In this document: positions 53,712 to 63,566 of the stretch, in pieces
Layout of the letters: the number at the start of each line of letters is the position of its first letter
Numbering within the stretch: position 1 is the stretch's first letter
Source: Duganella zoogloeoides
GTDB taxonomy: Bacteria; Pseudomonadota; Gammaproteobacteria; Burkholderiales; Burkholderiaceae_D
Reading direction: 5' to 3'
NCBI RefSeq assembly: GCF_034479515.1
Contig: NZ_CP140152.1
Coordinates: 1,116,001-1,180,000, forward strand
Length of the DNA: 64,000 nucleotides
Made by a program: the position numbers and the translations under genes
Notes under the pieces: model-generated
Told to the model about the DNA's origin: nothing
Seen by the model: only the letters and a program-made list of their open reading frames with translations
Database searches by the model: none

Positions 53712-54617
53712 TTACTCGAGGTTTTGCACCTGCTCGCGCATCTGCTCGATCAGCAGCTTCAATTCCATCGACGCGTCGGCCAGTTCCTTGACCGATGCCT
53801 TGGCGCCCAGGGTGTTGGCTTCGCGGTTCAGCTCCTGCATCATGAAGTCCAGGCGCTTGCCGACCTGGCCGCCTTTTTTCAGGATGTGGCGGGTTTCGCC
53901 CAGGTGCGCCGACAGCCGGCCCAGTTCTTCGGCGACGTCGATGCGGATGCCGTACAAGATCACTTCCTGGCGGATGCGCTCCAATGCATCCTGGCGCGAC
54001 AGCGACGAATTCGAGCCCTGGCAGGCCAGCCCCAGCGCGTCCTGCATGCGCTCGACCGCTTTTTGCTGGAATGCCGCCACCACTTGCGGAATCAACGGGG
54101 TGATGCGCTTGACGATCGCTTCCATCGCCTCGATGCGCGAAATCAGCATCGCTTCGAGCGCCGCGCCTTCGCGCTGGCGGCTCAGCACGAACGCCTGCAC
54201 GGTGCGCACGGTCAGCGCGGCGACGTCCGCCTGCAGCGACTCCTGGCCGATTTGCGCTTCTTCGATCACGCCGGGCCAGCGAAGCAGCTCGGCCACCGAC
54301 ATCGCCTGGGCGCCGGGGAAATGCGCGCCCACTTCGGCCTGCAAGCGTTGCAGCTCGGTGAGCAGGGGCATGTTCAGCGCCTGGGCGCCGGTGGTGGCGG
54401 CCTTGCGGCCAAAGCTCAGGCGCAGCTCCACCTTGCCACGTGTGATGGCAGCCATGATTGCCGAGCGCAGATCGGGTTCAAGCGCGCGTAAATCGTCATT
54501 AATTCGAAACTGAAGGTCGAGAAACCGGGAGTTAACACTCTTGATCTCGATGGTCAGTGTTCCTGCCGCACTCTCACTGGTGGCGACCGCGTAGCCCGTC
54601 ATGCTGGAAATGCTCAA
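53712..54617 (-). CDS. yicC: YicC family endoribonuclease-type protein
   Basis: A 301-residue YicC protein; the family is conserved and linked to RNA turnover and stationary phase survival. It begins [14 protein letters not shown], with [19 protein letters not shown] after it. The C-terminal signature is [20 protein letters not shown], then [20 protein letters not shown] and [13 protein letters not shown]. The TTG start at 54617 is chosen because GGGGA lies seven bases upstream and the family begins a few residues before SMTGY; an ATG at 54602 is the alternative. Confidence 0.92.
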   Translation of the reverse strand: MSISSMTGYAVATSESAAGTLTIEIKSVNSRFLDLQFRINDDLRALEPDLRSAIMAAITRGKVELRLSFGRKAATTGAQALNMPLLTELQRLQAEVGAHFPGAQAMSVAELLRWPGVIEEAQIGQESLQADVAALTVRTVQAFVLSRQREGAALEAMLISRIEAMEAIVKRITPLIPQVVAAFQQKAVERMQDALGLACQGSNSSLSRQDALERIRQEVILYGIRIDVAEELGRLSAHLGETRHILKKGGQVGKRLDFMMQELNREANTLGAKASVKELADASMELKLLIEQMREQVQNLE

Positions 54618-54653
54618 TGGATATCCCCGATTAATCTTTTACAAAACAGTGAT

Positions 54654-54662
54654 TTATCCACA
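54654..54662. promoter_or_regulatory. Single consensus DnaA box between yicC and rph
   Basis: TTATCCACA occurs once in the 252-base divergent gap between yicC and rph. A single box could be a DnaA regulatory site or chance. There are no further boxes or replication genes nearby. Confidence 0.25.
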
Positions 54663-54869
54663 CATCCGGTTGTCAGGGTAATAAGTCTGGTGGCTGCGCT
54701 CCACACTGCCATTGCCGGATGGTCTGGAAATTGCTGGATATTGCATTGTAAAGAAAATTGCGGCTGGTGGGTTCAGTATTGTTTACCTGAAGTACGAGGC
54801 CCTGGCGCGGTTGTGCAAGTGCAGCTTGTGGTCTATGCTGCCGGACCATCAAACTGCCAGGATTACACC

Positions 54870-55601
54870 ATGACTTCAGACTTTCGCCCGAGCGGCCGCG
54901 CCGTCGATGCACTGCGCACCCTGCGCCTGACCCGCGATTACACCAAGCACGCCGAAGGTTCGGTGCTGATCGAATGCGGCGACACCAAGGTCATCTGTAC
55001 CGCAAGTATCGAAGACAAGGTGCCGGGTTTCCTGAAAGGCAAGGGCCAAGGCTGGATGACGGCCGAATACGGCATGCTGCCGCGTTCCACCCACACCCGC
55101 ATGGACCGCGAAGCGGCGCGCGGCAAGCAGTCGGGCCGCACCCAGGAAATCCAGCGCCTGATCGGCCGTTCGCTGCGCGCCGCGTTCGACCTCAACGCCT
55201 TCGGCGAACGCACGCTGCACCTCGATTGCGACGTGATCCAGGCCGACGGCGGTACCCGCACCGCGTCGATCACCGGCGCCATGGTGGCGGCGTACGACGC
55301 GTTTTCCAAGCTGGTTGCGCGCGGCGCGGTGCCGGCCATCCCGCTGAAAAACTTTGTTGCCGCCATTTCGGTGGGCGTGTACCAGGGCACGCCGGTGCTG
55401 GACCTCGACTATATCGAGGATTCCAACTGCGACACCGACATGAACGTGGTCATGAACGACGCCGGCCATTTCATCGAAGTGCAGGGCACGGCCGAAGGCG
55501 CGGCGTTCGACCGCGCCGGCATGAACCGCCTGCTGGACCTGGCCCAGGGCGGCATCGCCGACCTGATCGTTCTGCAAAAGCAGGCGCTCGGCCTGGCCTG
55601 A
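54870..55601 (+). CDS. rph: Ribonuclease PH
   Basis: A phosphorolytic exoribonuclease that trims tRNA 3' ends, 243 residues. It has [60 protein letters not shown] and [20 protein letters not shown], all typical. The ATG at 54870 is the family start; upstream in-frame codons have no ribosome site. It leads the rph-rdgB-hemW block. Confidence 0.96.
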   Translation: MTSDFRPSGRAVDALRTLRLTRDYTKHAEGSVLIECGDTKVICTASIEDKVPGFLKGKGQGWMTAEYGMLPRSTHTRMDREAARGKQSGRTQEIQRLIGRSLRAAFDLNAFGERTLHLDCDVIQADGGTRTASITGAMVAAYDAFSKLVARGAVPAIPLKNFVAAISVGVYQGTPVLDLDYIEDSNCDTDMNVVMNDAGHFIEVQGTAEGAAFDRAGMNRLLDLAQGGIADLIVLQKQALGLA

Positions 55602-55662
55602 GGTTCCAACCCGGCAAACGGTTTACAATGGCGGCTTCCCAGATTTTGAAGCCGCCATCGCC

Positions 55663-56247
55663 ATGACCCAACGCCTGATCCTCGCCTCCAACAACGCCGG
55701 CAAACTCAAGGAATTCAACCAGTTGCTCGCCACCGTGGGGTACTCGGTCCACGCCCAGGGCGAGTACGACGTGCCGGAAGCGGACGAGCCGTTCCACACC
55801 TTCGTGGAAAACGCCCTGCAAAAAGCCCGCCACGCCGCCCGCATCACGGGCCTGCCGGCGCTGGCCGACGACTCGGGCGTGTGCATCAACGCCTTTGGCG
55901 GCGCACCCGGCGTGTATTCGGCGCGCTTTGCCGGCGAACCGAAGTCCGACGCCCGCAACAACGAAAAAATGGTGGCCGACCTGGCCCAGCACACCGACCG
56001 CTCGGCCTATTACTATTGCGTGCTGGTGTTCGTGCGCCATGCCGACGACCCGCAGCCGATCATTGCCGACGGCCGCTGGAATGGTGAAATGCTCGACGCC
56101 CCGCGCGGCAGCGGCGGATTCGGCTACGACCCGTATTTCTACATCCCGTCACTGGGCAAATGCGCCGCCGAGCTGACGTCCGACGAAAAGAACGCCCTGT
56201 CGCACCGCGGCCAGGCCCTGCGCGCGCTGGTTGAGAAGCTGAAATGA
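55663..56247 (+). CDS. rdgB: Non-canonical purine NTP pyrophosphatase RdgB (HAM1-type)
   Basis: Removes dITP, ITP and XTP from the nucleotide pool, 194 residues. Motifs include LILASNNAGKLKEFNQLL, ALADDSGVCINAFGGAPGVY and SGGFGYDPYFYIPSLGK, then SHRGQALRAL at the end. Its TGA overlaps the hemW ATG (ATGA). Confidence 0.96.
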   Translation: MTQRLILASNNAGKLKEFNQLLATVGYSVHAQGEYDVPEADEPFHTFVENALQKARHAARITGLPALADDSGVCINAFGGAPGVYSARFAGEPKSDARNNEKMVADLAQHTDRSAYYYCVLVFVRHADDPQPIIADGRWNGEMLDAPRGSGGFGYDPYFYIPSLGKCAAELTSDEKNALSHRGQALRALVEKLK

Positions 56248-57533
56248 TACCGATCAAGATCGTCGGCGCTACCAGTAAGGTCACCAGTACACCCAGTACA
56301 GCTACCGGTACAGTTGCCGGGGGCGCCGACCTCGGTGACGCTGCCGGCGTCGCCCTCAAGTACCTGAAAAGCGGTGCGCTCAACCTGACCGCGTTGCCGC
56401 CGCTGTCGCTGTACATCCACTTCCCGTGGTGCGTGCGCAAGTGCCCGTATTGCGATTTCAACTCGCACGAAGCAAAGGAGGGCGGCGCCTTCCCCGAGCA
56501 GGAATACCTGGACGCGCTGCGCCTGGACCTGGAAATGGCGCTGCCGCTGATCTGGGGCAGGAAGATCTATACCATCTTTATTGGCGGTGGCACACCGAGC
56601 CTGATGTCGGCCGCTGGTCTCGACCGGCTGCTGTCGGACGTGCGCACCCTGCTGCCGTTCGATGCCGATACCGAGATCACCATGGAAGCCAACCCGGGCA
56701 CGTTCGAGGCGGAGAAATTCCGTTCGTACCGCGCCAGCGGCGTCAACCGCCTGTCGATCGGCATCCAGAGTTTCAATGACCGCCACCTGAAGGCGCTAGG
56801 CCGTATCCACGACGACGGCGAAGCCAGGCGCGCGGTGGAAATCGCGCTCGATAACTTCGACAACTTCAACCTCGACCTGATGTACGCGCTGCCGTCGCAG
56901 ACGCTGGCCGAGGCGCGCCACGATATCGAGACCGCGCTGGCGTTCAAGCCGCCGCACCTGTCGCTCTACCATTTGACGATGGAGCCGAACACGCTGTTCG
57001 CCAAGTACCCGCCTGCGCTGCCCGACGACGACGCCAGCGCCGACATGCAGGACATGATCGCCGAACTGACGGCCGCCAACGGCTACCAGCACTACGAAGT
57101 GTCGGCATACGCGAAAGAGGGCAAGCGCGCGCGCCACAACCTCAATTACTGGGAGTTCGGCGACTACCTCGGTATCGGCGCCGGCGCGCACTCCAAGCTG
57201 TCGTTCCCACACCGGGTGCTGCGCCAGGCCAGGTACAAGCAGCCGCGCGCGTACATGGACCAGGCAAAACTCGGTGCGCCCGTACAGGAAGAGCACGAGA
57301 TCGCGCGCGAGGACATGGGCTTCGAGTTCATGCTCAACACCCTGCGCCTGCGCGGCGGCTTCGACCCCAACCTGTTTGCCGAGCGCACCGGCATGAGCAT
57401 GAATGCGATTGAGAAGACGCTGAACGCAGCCGAAGCCAAGGGCCTGATCTACCGCGACTACAAGGTGATACGGCCTACCGAGCTGGGGCAGCGGTTCCTC
57501 AATGATTTGCAGGAGATGTTTTTAGGGGCGTGA
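56244..57533 (+). CDS. hemW: Radical SAM heme chaperone HemW
   Basis: A coproporphyrinogen-oxidase-like radical SAM protein that handles heme, 429 residues. The cluster motif CVRKCPYC places the three ligands at C63, C67 and C70, and GGGTPSLMS follows. The C-terminal HemW domain has GFEFMLNTLRLRGGFDP. The first ~45 residues are a Ser/Thr/Gly/Ala-rich extension, partly encoded by ACCAGTA-like repeats, unlike the usual HemW start near LSLYIHFPWC. There is no later good start before the cluster motif. Confidence 0.94.
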   Translation: MIPIKIVGATSKVTSTPSTATGTVAGGADLGDAAGVALKYLKSGALNLTALPPLSLYIHFPWCVRKCPYCDFNSHEAKEGGAFPEQEYLDALRLDLEMALPLIWGRKIYTIFIGGGTPSLMSAAGLDRLLSDVRTLLPFDADTEITMEANPGTFEAEKFRSYRASGVNRLSIGIQSFNDRHLKALGRIHDDGEARRAVEIALDNFDNFNLDLMYALPSQTLAEARHDIETALAFKPPHLSLYHLTMEPNTLFAKYPPALPDDDASADMQDMIAELTAANGYQHYEVSAYAKEGKRARHNLNYWEFGDYLGIGAGAHSKLSFPHRVLRQARYKQPRAYMDQAKLGAPVQEEHEIAREDMGFEFMLNTLRLRGGFDPNLFAERTGMSMNAIEKTLNAAEAKGLIYRDYKVIRPTELGQRFLNDLQEMFLGA

Positions 57534-57548
57534 GCACGCGGGAGCGTT

Positions 57549-59300
57549 CTAGAATTCTTCCCAGTCCTTGTCGCCACCGACTGTCGCCGGCTTGCGCGGC
57601 ACCGAGGTCAGCGCCGGTTTGGCGGCCAGCCGCGATGCCGGCTTCAGTGCTGGCGCTGGACGGCGCGCCGCCACCGGTTTCACCGCCGCCAGCTTGCGCG
57701 CAGCAGAAGCAGCCGACACCGGCGCTGCCACAGGCAAAGCCACAGCGCCCGCCTCCAGCCGGAACGACGACGCCACTTCCGCCAGCCGCTCGGCCTGCTC
57801 CTGCATGCTGGCCGCCGCTGCCGCCGCTTCTTCCACCAGCGCCGCGTTCTGCTGCGTCACCTGGTCCATCTGCGTGATCGCTGTATTGACCTGGTCGATG
57901 CCGATGCTTTGCTCGCTGCTGGCCGAGGTGATTTCACCCATGATGTCGGTCACGCGGCGCACGCTGGCCACCACGTCGTCCATGGTGGCACCGGCTTCTT
58001 TTACCAGCTTCGAGCCGATATCGACCTGGTCCACCGAATTGCCAATCAGCTCCTTGATCTCCTTGGCCGCACCGGCCGAGCGCTGCGCCAGGTTGCGCAC
58101 TTCGGACGCCACGACCGCAAAACCACGTCCCTGTTCGCCGGCGCGCGCCGCTTCCACTGCGGCGTTCAGCGCCAGGATGTTGGTCTGGAAGGCGATGCCG
58201 TCGATGACGGAAATGATGTCGTAGATCTTGCGCGACGAATCGTTGATGGTGCCCATGGTGTCGACCACCTGGCCGACGATGGCGCCGCCTTTTTCCGCCA
58301 CCTCCGACGCGGTCTTGGCCAGCTGGTTGGCCTGGCGCGCGTTGTCGGCATTCTGGCGCACGGTGGAGGTCAGTTCTTCCATCGACGACGCGGTTTCTTC
58401 GAGCGAGCTGGCTTGCTCCTCGGTGCGTTGCGACAGGTCCATATTGCCGGCGGCGATTTCATGCGAGGCGCTGGCGATCGTCCGGGTGCCGGTCTGCACT
58501 TGGCTGACCACGTTGACCAGCGAATCGTTCATGCCCTTCAGCGCCGTCATCAGCGCGCCGATTTCGGAGCGCTGGACGTGGGTGTCGAAGCGGGTGGTGA
58601 GGTCGCCGTCGGCCACCTTGGCGGCAATGTCGACGGCCGACTTCAAAGGCGCCGTGATCGAGCGTGAAATGATCCAGGCCGCCAGCGAGCCGATGGTCAC
58701 CATCAGCACCGTGAGTACGAGCAGCAACTGGTTGGCGCGGTCGTTGGCGGCATCGATGGCGTGGGCGGTATCGTCGATGGCCTTGCGCTGGTGCGCCAGC
58801 AAGCCTTCGACTGCCACCGAGTAGGCCTTGGCCGCCGGCGTGAATTCGCCGTTGAAGATTTTTTCGGCGGCGGCGTCGTCACCGGCCTTGCGGGCATTGC
58901 CCACGGCGGTTTTCAGGTTCTGGTAATTGGTGCGCAGGGCCACGATCTTGTCGAACATGACGCGCTCCTCGTCGCTGGCGACCAGTTCCTTGACCTTGCC
59001 CATCAACTCGGCGCCGCGCTTGCTGCTGGCGGCAATCACGTCGGCAAAGACCGTAGGCAGTGAGGCATCTTTGCTGCGCGCAATCAGCTCGGTACGGGCG
59101 ATGGCCGAGTACATCAGCACATACCAGTCGGACACCAGGCGCTCCTTGGCCAGCGGTTTTTCCATCATCTCGCGGGTGGCGGTGGCCTGGCTGCGGGCAT
59201 TCATCAGCCCCACCGTGGTGGCGACCAGGGCCAGGAGTAACACGATGCCGAAGGCAGCGGCCAGGCGGGTGCCGATGCGCGTGTGCGAAAGAAAATTCAT
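57549..59300 (-). CDS. Methyl-accepting chemotaxis protein
   Basis: A transmembrane chemoreceptor of 583 residues. It has a membrane span (about 11-30), a periplasmic four-helix domain of the 4HB_MCP kind (about 31-190), a second span (LLLVLTVLMVTIGSLAAWII, about 192-212) and a HAMP domain. The signalling hairpin NILALNAAVEAARAGEQGRG is followed by FAVVASEVRNLAQRS. The tail is Ala/Lys/Pro-rich and ends DWEEF, fitting the x-W-x-x-F tether for CheR/CheB. The ligand is unknown. ATG at 59300 is used; the open frame to 59342 adds a non-typical stretch. Confidence 0.93.
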   Translation of the reverse strand: MNFLSHTRIGTRLAAAFGIVLLLALVATTVGLMNARSQATATREMMEKPLAKERLVSDWYVLMYSAIARTELIARSKDASLPTVFADVIAASSKRGAELMGKVKELVASDEERVMFDKIVALRTNYQNLKTAVGNARKAGDDAAAEKIFNGEFTPAAKAYSVAVEGLLAHQRKAIDDTAHAIDAANDRANQLLLVLTVLMVTIGSLAAWIISRSITAPLKSAVDIAAKVADGDLTTRFDTHVQRSEIGALMTALKGMNDSLVNVVSQVQTGTRTIASASHEIAAGNMDLSQRTEEQASSLEETASSMEELTSTVRQNADNARQANQLAKTASEVAEKGGAIVGQVVDTMGTINDSSRKIYDIISVIDGIAFQTNILALNAAVEAARAGEQGRGFAVVASEVRNLAQRSAGAAKEIKELIGNSVDQVDIGSKLVKEAGATMDDVVASVRRVTDIMGEITSASSEQSIGIDQVNTAITQMDQVTQQNAALVEEAAAAAASMQEQAERLAEVASSFRLEAGAVALPVAAPVSAASAARKLAAVKPVAARRPAPALKPASRLAAKPALTSVPRKPATVGGDKDWEEF

Positions 59301-59414
59301 GGTGGGGTCTCCGTTTTTATGATGCCGGCTAGCACGCTTCAAGTATGCGCCCGGGACCGCAAGAGGTCATCAGAATCGACGGAGTTGTTGCTTTTTGGCA
59401 TCAATATGAATGAT

Positions 59415-60485
59415 CTAAAAAGACAACGTTGCTTTCAGGTCTGGCTTGTCGCACCAGTGTGCGAACGCTTCGGCCATCCGCTCGCTCTCGCCGATGGCGT
59501 GCAGCCAGTGGCGGCTGCGGGTGTCGTGGTGCTGGCCGTAGGCGGTGAAATCCTTGCGGTCGGGCAGTTTGCCGTTGGGCAGGCTGGCAACGAATGCGGC
59601 CGAAGGCGACACCAGGATCATATTGTCCATGGCGGCGTCGTTGGCGCGCCGCCACGGCATGGACTTGTCGAGCCAGCCCGGCACGATGTGGTCGCTGAAA
59701 TGCGGGTACAGCACCAGGTCAGGGTCGCGCTGGTAGGGCAGGTGCAGGTGGTAGTCGATCAGGCCGCCGTCCCAGTGCGGGCCCGGTGGCGCACCGGCGA
59801 TGTCGGTCACCGCCTCGAGCACCAGCGGGATCGAGCCCGACGCCTGCATGGCGTCGCGCAGGTTGTCGGTGCACAGGTCCACGAAATGGGCGGCAAAGGC
59901 GTCGAACGGCTGGCGCAGCCATTGGGCATCGTCTTGCGCGGGGTGAAATACCACGCGTTCCATCGACGCCGCCAGCCGGCTGCGGGCGACCGCGTTGCCA
60001 GCGGCCGCCAGCAGAAAACCGGCCATCTCGCGCCAGCGCACGCCATTGCTGCGCCCGAGCGCACCGGTGCCGCGCACGGTGAGAATGTTGACGTGGTGAT
60101 GCGGGTGAGCGATCACTTCGGCGCCGCGCCCGTCGAGCAATTCGTCGAGCAGGTTGCGAATGTTCTCGCTGATATACGCAGCCGTCACCTTGGCCGGATA
60201 GCGCTGGTGCGCATACAGGTGCGCCAGGCGCCGGTGCGCGGCCACCGGATCGGCAAACGCCGAAGCGGCCATGCGCCAGGCCCCGATCGAGGCCCCGACC
60301 AGCGTGCGCGGCCGTGGCGCATCCTTGAGAAAACTGCCGAACAGCCACAGGTCGAGGCCATTGAGGATCAGCCCCTTGGGCCCGCCGGCGGCCGCCGGCA
60401 CGATCGCCACATCACCGGCCCGTAAGCCGTCAGCAGCAATCCGCGCCCGCGCCCGCCGCCCCAACCGTATCGTTATTGCAGACAT
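59415..60485 (-). CDS. Patatin-like phospholipase family protein
   Basis: A 356-residue predicted lipid acyl hydrolase. It has a glycine-rich oxyanion segment (AAAGGPKG, residues 31-38), the nucleophile elbow GASIG with S66, and the DGG motif with D239, which together make the Ser-Asp dyad. There is no signal peptide. The gene lies downstream of tal, separated by the inverted repeat at 60501-60605, which starts 16 bases before its ATG. Confidence 0.85.
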   Translation of the reverse strand: MSAITIRLGRRARARIAADGLRAGDVAIVPAAAGGPKGLILNGLDLWLFGSFLKDAPRPRTLVGASIGAWRMAASAFADPVAAHRRLAHLYAHQRYPAKVTAAYISENIRNLLDELLDGRGAEVIAHPHHHVNILTVRGTGALGRSNGVRWREMAGFLLAAAGNAVARSRLAASMERVVFHPAQDDAQWLRQPFDAFAAHFVDLCTDNLRDAMQASGSIPLVLEAVTDIAGAPPGPHWDGGLIDYHLHLPYQRDPDLVLYPHFSDHIVPGWLDKSMPWRRANDAAMDNMILVSPSAAFVASLPNGKLPDRKDFTAYGQHHDTRSRHWLHAIGESERMAEAFAHWCDKPDLKATLSF

Positions 60486-60500
60486 AAATACCCACCGCCA

Positions 60501-60605
60501 ACTTCGGGGTCAGTGCCGACATTTGGACACGAACTGATCACTAGGTGGACCATCGCCAGACGAAAAAGTTCAAAAATGTCCGAATGTCGGCACTGACCCC
60601 GAAGT
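60501..60605. repeat. Long inverted repeat (29-nt arms) between tal and the patatin gene
   Basis: The left arm 60501-60529 and the right arm 60577-60605 are reverse complements at 28 of 29 positions, around a 47-base centre. Each arm contains GGGGTCAGTGCCGACATT or its complement. The element fills most of the gap between two genes on the same strand. It looks like a dispersed palindromic repeat (REP/BIME-like or a miniature transposon relic) or a large transcript-end structure. Confidence 0.7.
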
Positions 60606-60621
60606 GTTGACCCCAAAGTGT
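60594..60621. repeat. Tandem 14-mers at the edge of the inverted repeat
   Basis: TGACCCCGAAGTGT (60594-60607) is followed directly by TGACCCCAAAGTGT (60608-60621), differing at one base. The pair overlaps the right arm of the inverted repeat and reaches the stop codon of tal. Confidence 0.75.
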
Positions 60622-61556
60622 TAGCGCATGCCGGAGATGATTTGCTTGAGCTTGCCGGTATCGGCGCAGAAGGCGCGGATGCCTTCGGACAGCTTTTCAG
60701 TGGCCATCTGGTCTTCGTTGAGCTGGAAGCGGAATTTCTTTTCATCCAGGCTGATCTTGACGACGCCGGCCGACGGCGCGTTTTCCGGGCTCAGTTTGCG
60801 CTCGATCTTGCCGTCGGTGTCGGCCAGCTTTTGCAGCAGGTCGGGGCTGATGGTGAGCAGATCGCAGCCGGCCAGTTCCAGGATCTGGCCGGTGTTGCGG
60901 AAGCTCGCGCCCATCACTTCGGTGCGGTAACCAAACTTGCGATAGTAGTTGTAGATGCGCTTGACCGATTGCACGCCCGGGTCTTCGGACGGGGTGTACT
61001 CGATGCCGGTCGATTTCTTGTACCAGTCGTAGATGCGGCCTACGAACGGCGAAATCAGTTGCGCACCCGCTTCGGCGCAGGCAATCGCCTGGCCCAGCGA
61101 GAACAACAAGGTCATATTGCAGTGGATGCCTTCTTTTTCCAGCACCTGGGCGGCGCGGATGCCTTCCCAGGTCGCGGCCATCTTGATCAGCACGCGCTCG
61201 CGTTCGATGCCGGCCGCTTCGTACAGCTTGATCAGTTCGCGGCCCTTGGCAATCGAACCTTCAGAGTCGAACGACAGGCCGGCGTCGATCTCGGTGGAAA
61301 CGCGGCCCGGGATCACGCGCAGGATCTGCTTGCCGAACGCCACCAGCAGGTGGTCGATCGTGTCCGACGTCGAGCGGTCGAGGTTGTCGCGCACGGCTTT
61401 TTCCAGCAGCGGCTTGTACTCGTCCTTTTGCACGGCCTTCAGGATCAGCGAGGGATTGGTGGTAGCGTCGCGCGGCGTGTAGGCCTGGATCGACTGGAAA
61501 TCACCGGTGTCGGCGACCACGGTGGTGAATTGCTTGAGTTGTTCGAGTTGGTTCAT
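60621..61556 (-). CDS. tal: Transaldolase
   Basis: A pentose phosphate pathway enzyme, 311 residues, of the TalB type. It has [17 protein letters not shown], the Schiff-base lysine in [29 protein letters not shown] and [20 protein letters not shown]. Its position 2.1 kb from a HexR/RpiR-type regulator may reflect common control of sugar metabolism, but other genes lie between them. Confidence 0.95.
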   Translation of the reverse strand: MNQLEQLKQFTTVVADTGDFQSIQAYTPRDATTNPSLILKAVQKDEYKPLLEKAVRDNLDRSTSDTIDHLLVAFGKQILRVIPGRVSTEIDAGLSFDSEGSIAKGRELIKLYEAAGIERERVLIKMAATWEGIRAAQVLEKEGIHCNMTLLFSLGQAIACAEAGAQLISPFVGRIYDWYKKSTGIEYTPSEDPGVQSVKRIYNYYRKFGYRTEVMGASFRNTGQILELAGCDLLTISPDLLQKLADTDGKIERKLSPENAPSAGVVKISLDEKKFRFQLNEDQMATEKLSEGIRAFCADTGKLKQIISGMR

Positions 61557-61645
61557 GGCGCTGCCCGAGTGAGTGATTGCCTTATTGTACTCAAGCGTGG
61601 CCTAAGCGGAAAGATAACACCGTACAACAGCCTGTTATTTGTGAA

Positions 61646-62050
61646 CTAGCTCCGGATGGGGGCGGCGATCAATCGAGCGATCTCGGCCACCAGCGCCTCA
61701 AACGGCACCGGCTTGCGGAAGAAGGTGTCGTACGGCAGCACTTCGTCGCGCCGCAGCAGGCCGGCGCTGCACAGGATGAAAGGTACTTGGCGCAGGTCGG
61801 GATCGCTGCGCCACAGCAGGCACAGCTGGGCGCCATCCATCACCGGCATCATGTAGTCGGAAATGACGATATCGGGCCGCTCCAGCGCGGCCATCGCCAG
61901 CGCCTCCTCGCCATTGCCGGCCGTGCGCACGCGGTAGCCGCGGTACTCGAACAGCATGGCATAGGCCGACAGGACGTCGAATTCGTCGTCCACTACCAGG
62001 ATCAGCTTGCCGTCCGGGTGTGCGTCGGGATGTGCGGGGAAGTCGCTCAT
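61646..62050 (-). CDS. Stand-alone CheY-like receiver
   Basis: A 134-residue single-domain response regulator. It has the acidic pair in LVVDDEFDVL, the phospho-acceptor Asp in IVISDYMMPVMDG, Ser in ILCSAG and Lys in FFRKPVP. It has no output domain. It lies 9 bases after the KaiC-like gene, so the two are very likely co-transcribed and may interact. Confidence 0.9.
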   Translation of the reverse strand: MSDFPAHPDAHPDGKLILVVDDEFDVLSAYAMLFEYRGYRVRTAGNGEEALAMAALERPDIVISDYMMPVMDGAQLCLLWRSDPDLRQVPFILCSAGLLRRDEVLPYDTFFRKPVPFEALVAEIARLIAAPIRS

Positions 62051-62059
62051 GTCATCTCT

Positions 62060-63526
62060 TCATAGCGTCGGCGTGAGGTGGACCGGGCCAGAGACAGCTT
62101 CTTCGATGCTCATGCCCTGGTCGGAAATGAGCAGGATGTGGTTGGCAGCGTCGTAACCGTTTTCGCGCAGCTTGAGTACGCCGATCTGGCGGCGGTTGAT
62201 GCCGTTCACATCCACGTAGCGCATCAGGATGATGTTCTCGAACAGCATCGACGCAGCAATTTCGCCATCGCCCGGGGCCTGGCCGAAATACGCCAGTTCC
62301 TGGGTAAAGAACGTGGTGACGTTGCGGCAGCGCAGCTCGTTGACCAGCGCCGCCAGGAACGAGCGCGAGCGCCCGGGGTGCATGACGATTTCGCGCAGGC
62401 CGTCGATGCCATCGACCAGCAGGCGCGATACCTGGCGCGCTTCCACGTTGCGCAGCACGCTGTGGGCCAGGCTGTCGACCAGGATTTCCAGCGGCGGATT
62501 CCAGATGACCTGCAGGGCGCCGCTGTCGTAATAGGTGCGGAAGTCGAGGCCCACGCTGCTCGCCTTTTCCAGCAGTGCCTCGGGCGACTCGTAAAAGCCG
62601 ACGACCAGGCACGGCTCGCCGCGCTTGAGTCCATCGTAAATGAAATGCATGCCCATCAGGGTCTTGCCCACACCCGGGTTGCCCAGCAGCGCGGTGGTCG
62701 AACCCTTGGCGACGCCCCCGTGGGTGAGGCGGTCCCAGCCTTCGATGCCAAAGCCGAGCCGCTGGCGCGACACCACCGGGGTGGAGCCGGTCACCGTGCT
62801 CACCGCTTCGAGGCGCGGATAGATGGCAATGCCATCGGTGCCCACCTCGAACACGTGACGCCCCAGCAGGTGCTTGCTGCCGCGCAGCTTGAACACCTTG
62901 ATTTCGCGGATCAGGTTGAGGCCATGCTCGAACTGGCTCAGTTCGATCAAGCCATCGACCAGGGTGTTTTCCGAGTCGGCCACATTGCCTTCGGTGGGCG
63001 AGAGCAAAAAGGTGGTGCAGCGCATGGTGGACACCAGCGAGTTCAGCGACAGCATGAATTCGGACAGCGCCACGTCGGACGGCTTGGCGTCGCGCACGGT
63101 GCGAAAGCCGTCGATGATCATGATGTCCGGTTGCTGCTCGGCTAGCGTGGTGGCGATCGACTTGAGCAACTGGCGCAAGCCGCCCTTGAGCAGGTCGGGG
63201 TAGGCGCCGATGAAGACGATGCGGTCGCCCACCAGTTGCTCGTCGAAGAACGAAAAGCTGCTCAGGTGATTGAGCATCTTGCCGTGGGTTTCGGCAATCA
63301 GCGTGAGGATCAGGACTTTCTTGCCCTGGTGCGCGTGGTGGTAGCCGATCTGGCACGCCAGCGTGGTCTTGCCGCTGCCAGCCAGTCCCTGCAGCAGGTA
63401 CAGGCTGTGCGAGGGAAAGCCGCCACCCAAAATCTGGTCGAGCCCCGGCACGCCGGTTTGCAATAGCGGAATGCGGGCCGATAAGGCGTTATCGGAGGAA
63501 GAATTGGCGGCAGAAAAGGTAGTCAT
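62060..63526 (-). CDS. Double-domain KaiC/RAD55-type ATPase
   Basis: A 488-residue protein with two RecA-like domains in tandem. Domain 1 has Walker A GLAGSGKTT (47-55) and Walker B IMIIDG (135-140); domain 2 has GNPGVGKT (282-289) and LLVDGID (369-375). KaiC carries Glu-Glu pairs after the following strand; here only one Glu is seen in each (E79 in LIAETHG, E313 in FYESPE). No KaiA or KaiB gene is present. The ATG at 63526 follows GAGAGTGG. With the receiver downstream it forms a signalling module of unknown purpose. Confidence 0.88.
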   Translation of the reverse strand: MTTFSAANSSSDNALSARIPLLQTGVPGLDQILGGGFPSHSLYLLQGLAGSGKTTLACQIGYHHAHQGKKVLILTLIAETHGKMLNHLSSFSFFDEQLVGDRIVFIGAYPDLLKGGLRQLLKSIATTLAEQQPDIMIIDGFRTVRDAKPSDVALSEFMLSLNSLVSTMRCTTFLLSPTEGNVADSENTLVDGLIELSQFEHGLNLIREIKVFKLRGSKHLLGRHVFEVGTDGIAIYPRLEAVSTVTGSTPVVSRQRLGFGIEGWDRLTHGGVAKGSTTALLGNPGVGKTLMGMHFIYDGLKRGEPCLVVGFYESPEALLEKASSVGLDFRTYYDSGALQVIWNPPLEILVDSLAHSVLRNVEARQVSRLLVDGIDGLREIVMHPGRSRSFLAALVNELRCRNVTTFFTQELAYFGQAPGDGEIAASMLFENIILMRYVDVNGINRRQIGVLKLRENGYDAANHILLISDQGMSIEEAVSGPVHLTPTL

Positions 63527-63566
63527 GTCCACTCTCACGGGCACTACATGCCACAGGTGAAATTCA

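Noticed and set aside
54618..54869. Possible replication origin because of the DnaA box
   Set aside because: Only one box, no dnaA/dnaN/gidA neighbours and no AT-rich unwinding region.
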